From Boseongicola sp. SB0675_bin_26 (GTDB taxonomy: Bacteria > Pseudomonadota > Alphaproteobacteria > Rhodobacterales > Rhodobacteraceae), in the NCBI GenBank assembly GCA_009843725.1, contig VYCX01000064.1, forward strand, positions 1 to 16,924: a stretch of DNA of 16,924 nt, in the 5' to 3' direction. Below are positions 13,880 to 16,924 of the stretch, one piece after another. The notes under the pieces were generated by a model. That model was not told where the DNA came from and did not search any database. It was given only the letters and a program-made list of their open reading frames with translations. The stretch's first letter is position 1; every line of letters begins with the position of its first letter. A program made the translations under genes and the position numbers.

Positions 13880-15415
13880 ATGAGCGGCATTCAGTCTCGG
13901 ACAAGGCGGCGCGGTCGCGATGTGAGACGCAACTCGCGCACTTCGAAGAAACTGCAATTCATGCCGGAAACGGACCGAGGCATCCCCTATGTGGACTTGT
14001 TGACGCTCGAGCAGGTTGACCGAATTCACCGTGAAACCATGAACCTGCTTTGGGCAAAGGGCGTTGAGTTCCGGGACGACGAAGCGGTCCGGGCTTGGCG
14101 GAGCGCGGGCGCGGAGGTGCAGGGCCATCGCGTCCGGGTAGACGAACAGTTGCTGAAGCAGCTGCTTTCGACAGCGCCCGAAAGCTACACGATGCACGCG
14201 CGAAATCCGGAAAGGTCGATCACGCTCGGCGGGCGCAAGCAGATACTGACCCCGGCCTATGGCGCGCCGAACGTGCTCGATCTCGACGGGGTTCGCCGGT
14301 CGCCGACCATTGCAGACTTCAACGACTTCGCGAAGCTGGCCCATATGTCGCCAGGCATGCAAATGTCAGGCGGCGTGCTGTGCGAGCCATTGGACATACC
14401 CGTGCCCAAGCGGCACTTGCACATGGTCTATGGCCTGATCCGACACTCCGACAAGCCCTTCATGGGCATGGTCACCGCACGCGAGCGGGCGGAGGACAGT
14501 GTCAGCATGGCCGAAATCGTGTTTGGCAAGGACTTCGTCCGCGAACACACAGTCATGACGTCAATTGCCAACTGCAACTCGCCTCTGGTGTGGGACCAGA
14601 CCATGCTGGACGCAATCAAGGTCTATGCAGCGGCAAACCAGGCGGTGCTGTTCACGCCGTTCGTTCTCAGTGGTGCCAGCACGCCGGCCAGCACGATCGG
14701 ATCGCTCGTCCAGATCAGCGCCGAGGCGCTTGCCGGAATTGCGTTCTCGCAGATCATTCGCCCAGGGGCGCCAGGAGTGTTCGGGCAGTGGATCGGGGCG
14801 GTGTCGATGAAGTCGGGCGCCCCGATGGCCGGCACCCCGGAGATTGACCACATCAACCTTCTGGTTGGCCAGATGGCGCGGCACTACAGGCTGCCATGGC
14901 GATGCAGCGGCGCTTGCTCGAGCTCCAAGATCCTGGACGCTCAGGCGGGGTACGAGTCCGCGCGGAATTTATTTGGAGCCGCGCTGGCCGGCGCCAACTT
15001 CATACTGTCGACGGCAGGCTATCTTGAAGGCGCCCTTTGCCAGAGCTTCGCGAAATTCGCGGTTGATGCCGAGCAAGCCGAAATGACGCACAGGTTCATG
15101 AAGGGAATAGACTTTTCGGAACTTGACGACGCGTTGGCGACGATTCACGAAGTCGAGCCAGGTGCGCACTTTCTCGGCACGAAGCATACGCTGGAACATT
15201 TCGAAGAGGCGTTCATCATTCCCAATCTCATGCACCACGACAGCTACGAGCAGTGGGAGGCGGAAGGTCGGCTGGATGCAAACGACCGTGCTGTCCGAAC
15301 GGCAAGGTCCATGCTGGCGGACTACGAGACGCCTGCCTTGGATCCGGCAATTGACGAGGAACTGCGAGACTTCATTGCCCGGCGTGAACTCGAGATCGGT
15401 GACGCCATCATGTGA
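13880..15415 (+). CDS. MttB/trimethylamine methyltransferase family protein, non-pyrrolysine
   Basis: This 511-residue protein belongs to the trimethylamine:corrinoid methyltransferase (MttB, COG5598) superfamily. Members transfer a methyl group from a quaternary or tertiary amine to a corrinoid protein. Recognisable parts are the Arg-rich N-terminus (RTRRRGRDVRRNSR), the helical entry YVDLLTLEQVDRIHRETMNLLWAKGVEF, and TPAYGAPNVLDLDG. The barrel segments include MTSIANCNSPLVWDQTMLD, TPFVLSGASTPAST and SGACSSSKILDAQAGYES (343-360), and the C-terminal LEHFEEAFIIPNLMHHDSYEQW. No in-frame TAG occurs, so there is no pyrrolysine. Non-pyrrolysine members are known to demethylate glycine betaine, proline betaine and carnitine-like compounds. 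No corrinoid-binding protein or RamA-type activator is present in the window, so the mechanism and methyl acceptor remain open. It is the last gene of the operon. Confidence 0.85.
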   Translation: MSGIQSRTRRRGRDVRRNSRTSKKLQFMPETDRGIPYVDLLTLEQVDRIHRETMNLLWAKGVEFRDDEAVRAWRSAGAEVQGHRVRVDEQLLKQLLSTAPESYTMHARNPERSITLGGRKQILTPAYGAPNVLDLDGVRRSPTIADFNDFAKLAHMSPGMQMSGGVLCEPLDIPVPKRHLHMVYGLIRHSDKPFMGMVTARERAEDSVSMAEIVFGKDFVREHTVMTSIANCNSPLVWDQTMLDAIKVYAAANQAVLFTPFVLSGASTPASTIGSLVQISAEALAGIAFSQIIRPGAPGVFGQWIGAVSMKSGAPMAGTPEIDHINLLVGQMARHYRLPWRCSGACSSSKILDAQAGYESARNLFGAALAGANFILSTAGYLEGALCQSFAKFAVDAEQAEMTHRFMKGIDFSELDDALATIHEVEPGAHFLGTKHTLEHFEEAFIIPNLMHHDSYEQWEAEGRLDANDRAVRTARSMLADYETPALDPAIDEELRDFIARRELEIGDAIM

Positions 15416-15830
15416 TTCAGGCCAGCCGGCGGGCGGGGGCATCTTTCGGCGACTGGAGCCAACCGACCCCGCGCGCCAAAAGGTTGATCCGCAAAAGGCC
15501 AGGCTTGATCGAGGTCAGGCGAACGAATCGAGACAACACAGGATTGTAGAGGGGAATGGTCGCCTTTGTGGCGTGTGCAGCCGAAAACGTCTCGCATGGC
15601 GCCTGCCCGCGCTACGGACCAGGCGGTCCGTGTCGGCGCTTCAAGTCGCGCATGCCGCAACTCGGCACTCGGGATCTTGGCCAGATGCTCTTGCGCGATT
15701 CAAGTATGTACGTCGGGGCGGCGGCAGCGACGTAGCCGTTGAAGCATTCGGGTCGCTACAGGACGAGGGACACGTGCGATTGCGTCAGGTATCCGTCCTG
15801 ACTTTGTGTCGACGCCCCGCTGTTCCTGTC
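15416..15830. other. Gene-poor stretch between convergent transcripts
   Basis: I see no supported gene in these 415 bases. One + strand frame is stop-free through the whole stretch as an extension of a shadow frame, but its translation has no recognisable domain and no plausible ribosome binding site. The stretch contains GC-rich repeats near 15424-15440 and a weak hairpin near its right end. Confidence 0.35.
15784..15809 (+). terminator. Weak hairpin, possible end of the catabolic operon
   Basis: GTCAGG (15784-15789) and CCTGAC (15797-15802) form a 6-base stem with a 7-base loop, followed by TTTGTGT on the + strand. It is about 370 bases past the last operon gene, so the link to the operon is uncertain. 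Confidence 0.25.
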
Positions 15831-16265
15831 CTACTTGACCCGCGTCCAGGTTTGCGCCTTGCAGAAAACCAGTACGCAGCCTGAGACATTCAGCGTGTTG
15901 TTGTCCTTCACTTCCAGTTTCGAACGGTAGATCTGGCCGTCCTCGGGATTGTAGATTCGGCCCTTTGTCCACTTGCCTTCGCCGGTCTTGGTGAATCCCG
16001 ACATCATTACAAGCCCGAGAAGCGGTCGGTTCCGCAACGCCTCGTTCTTGTTCTTTTCGTCGAGCTTCAGTGTGCCATCCGCATTGTGTGGCTCGGTGAA
16101 CCAGGCGATCTTGCCGCACAGCTTCTCGCCACAATGCCAAATCTCTATATGCGAATTGCCGGCTGGAGTCAGCCATACGCCGGCAGGGTTAGCCCTCCCG
16201 GCACCGGCAAGAAGAATCGTCGCCACAAGGCCGGCGAGAACTGTCGTCAATGGTCTCTTGATCAT
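15831..16265 (-). CDS. Exported DUF2147 family protein
   Basis: This 144-residue protein has an N-terminal signal peptide: MIKRPLTTVL, a hydrophobic core, then GAGRA with likely cleavage before Asn26. The mature part is the DUF2147 domain: NPAGVWLTPAGNSHIEIWHC, GEKLCGKIAWFTEP, LLGLVMMSGF and the glycine/tyrosine segment KGRIYNPEDGQIYRSKLEV, ending in NTLNVSGCVLVFCKAQTW. Four cysteines (45, 50 and two in the C-terminal part) could form disulfides in the periplasm. The family is a small lipocalin-like beta-barrel of unknown function. I chose ATG 16265, with AAGGTGG just upstream; a TTG at 16280 would merge with that site. It stands alone on the - strand, convergent with the operon. Confidence 0.87.
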   Translation of the reverse strand: MIKRPLTTVLAGLVATILLAGAGRANPAGVWLTPAGNSHIEIWHCGEKLCGKIAWFTEPHNADGTLKLDEKNKNEALRNRPLLGLVMMSGFTKTGEGKWTKGRIYNPEDGQIYRSKLEVKDNNTLNVSGCVLVFCKAQTWTRVK

Positions 16266-16666
16266 GAGTTCCACCTTCAAAACCTTCCACGGAGTCTCGC
16301 CGCTGCGGCCGCATTTTCTGGAACCGACGCTTGGATTCTGTTTCCGTAGTCGATGCAGGATGGCCAGCCTATTGCCAGCGCCTTGCGAGCGTAGGCGAGC
16401 CTTGGCCGAATTTCAACACGTTGCCGAACGTGGCTGCTGACCCCTGCGAGGCGCCGTCGCCCGTTTGGAGAGTCAGGATTGCGCTTTCGGCCCGATGACA
16501 TTCTCGTTGGGCCTCGCTGCAGTCCGACGATGAACGGCAGTGACTCGGTGAATCGGGTTCATTCGCCCGATCGAACCTGGCGGGCCCCGTGCGGAGCGGC
16601 CAGCTTGGCCAGCTTGGCCAGCTTGCTGCCAGCTGCACAGGAGATCAACAAGTTCGGTGTCTGAAT
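16266..16666. other. Gene-poor stretch upstream of the DUF2147 gene
   Basis: No supported gene is seen. Several short open frames on both strands (for example 16369-16638 on the - strand and 16479-16664 on the + strand) encode no domain I recognise and overlap each other. The stretch contains a 9-base tandem repeat near its right end. Confidence 0.35.
16598..16624. repeat. 9-base tandem repeat, three copies
   Basis: GGCCAGCTT occurs three times head to tail, followed by a partly related GCTGCCAGCTGC. It lies in the non-coding gap just past the deacylase stop. It is likely a slippage-prone microsatellite with no evident function. Confidence 0.8.
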
Positions 16667-16924
16667 TCAGCTCGTGAATTCCGCTACCTTGGCGCCGGAG
16701 ATCTCGGACAGCTGCTCGGGCGCGACTGCAAAAATGTGCCTTGGTGTTCCGGCGGCGGCATAGACGACGGCATATCCCAGGAGCTTCGGGTCGAGGAACA
16801 CGTGCGAAGGCGTCAGGTGGCCGACCGGAGCGACCCCGCCGATCGCAAATCCGGTCTTGTCGCGAACGAAGCCGGCGTCGGCGCGGCCAAGCGTTTCTCC
16901 AGCGGCCTCCGACGCCTTCTCGCC
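16667..16924 (-). CDS. YbaK/ProX-type aminoacyl-tRNA deacylase, C-terminal part
   Basis: The - strand from the window edge is an uninterrupted 85-codon frame ending in TGA at 16669-16667. It reads GETLGRADAGFVRDKTGFAI, then GGVAPVGH, then a strand ending in FLDPKLLGYAVVYAAAGTPR and HIFAVAPEQLSEISGAKVAE. This is the second half of the YbaK fold: the GFxxGxVxPxGH segment and the AAGTPxxxF segment typical of the family. Members hydrolyse mischarged tRNA, such as Cys- or Ala-tRNAPro, acting in trans to the synthetase. The N-terminal half lies outside the window, so the exact subgroup and start cannot be judged. Confidence 0.85.
   Translation of the reverse strand, partial: GEKASEAAGETLGRADAGFVRDKTGFAIGGVAPVGHLTPSHVFLDPKLLGYAVVYAAAGTPRHIFAVAPEQLSEISGAKVAEFTS

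Noticed and set aside
13880..15415. Possible pyrrolysine-containing MttB
   Set aside because: The frame is continuous from ATG to TGA without an in-frame TAG, and the barrel region around residues 340-360 reads straight through.
1..16924. CRISPR array, tRNA or rRNA genes
   Set aside because: I saw no regularly spaced repeats, no cloverleaf-like conserved tRNA segments and no rRNA-like sequence by eye; a covariance-model scan was not possible.

Overview
The window is GC-rich with short intergenic gaps, and its gene content points to an alphaproteobacterium, probably of the Rhodobacterales type. The evidence is an L-malyl-CoA/beta-methylmalyl-CoA lyase, bacterial-type leucyl/arginyl-tRNA-protein transferase (Bpt), DUF2852, DUF2147 and an MttB-family protein without pyrrolysine. 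The lineage call is inferred from gene families only.

Layout. (i) 1-1770, + strand: the C-terminal part of a LuxR/NarL-type response regulator, an intact malyl-CoA lyase, and directly behind it the broken N-terminus of a glycerate 2-kinase. (ii) 1785-2903, - strand: alanine dehydrogenase, convergent with the lyase. (iii) 2904-3526: a gene-poor gap with the C-terminal zinc-ribbon remnant of a TnpB/OrfB (IS200/IS605-type) protein. (iv) 3527-6139, - strand: ilvI-ilvH (acetolactate synthase), preceded by a promoter, a 17-codon leader peptide containing Ile-Ala-Val-Val-Leu-Val, and a terminator hairpin with a T7 tail. This is a recognisable attenuator. (v) 6210-8243, - strand: bpt, an RDD-family membrane protein and a DUF2852 membrane protein. 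(vi) 8572-15415, + strand: a tight six-gene operon encoding a DapA-family lyase, an aldehyde dehydrogenase, a FAD amine/amino-acid oxidoreductase, two short-chain dehydrogenases and an MttB-family methyltransferase. (vii) 15831-16924, - strand: an exported DUF2147 protein and the C-terminal part of a YbaK-type aminoacyl-tRNA deacylase cut by the window edge.

How the genes work together. The six-gene operon is the main accessory block. Gaps are between 13 bases and an ATGA overlap, so the genes are almost certainly co-transcribed. Family knowledge suggests catabolism of an N-methylated amine or amino acid: MttB-like demethylation, FAD-dependent C-N oxidation, aldehyde oxidation, a lyase step and two alcohol/ketone steps. 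The substrate cannot be read from sequence. The corrinoid protein, reductive activator, transporter and regulator such a pathway would need are not in the window. The malyl-CoA lyase plus glycerate kinase remnant suggests a former glyoxylate/C2 assimilation pair whose second member has decayed.
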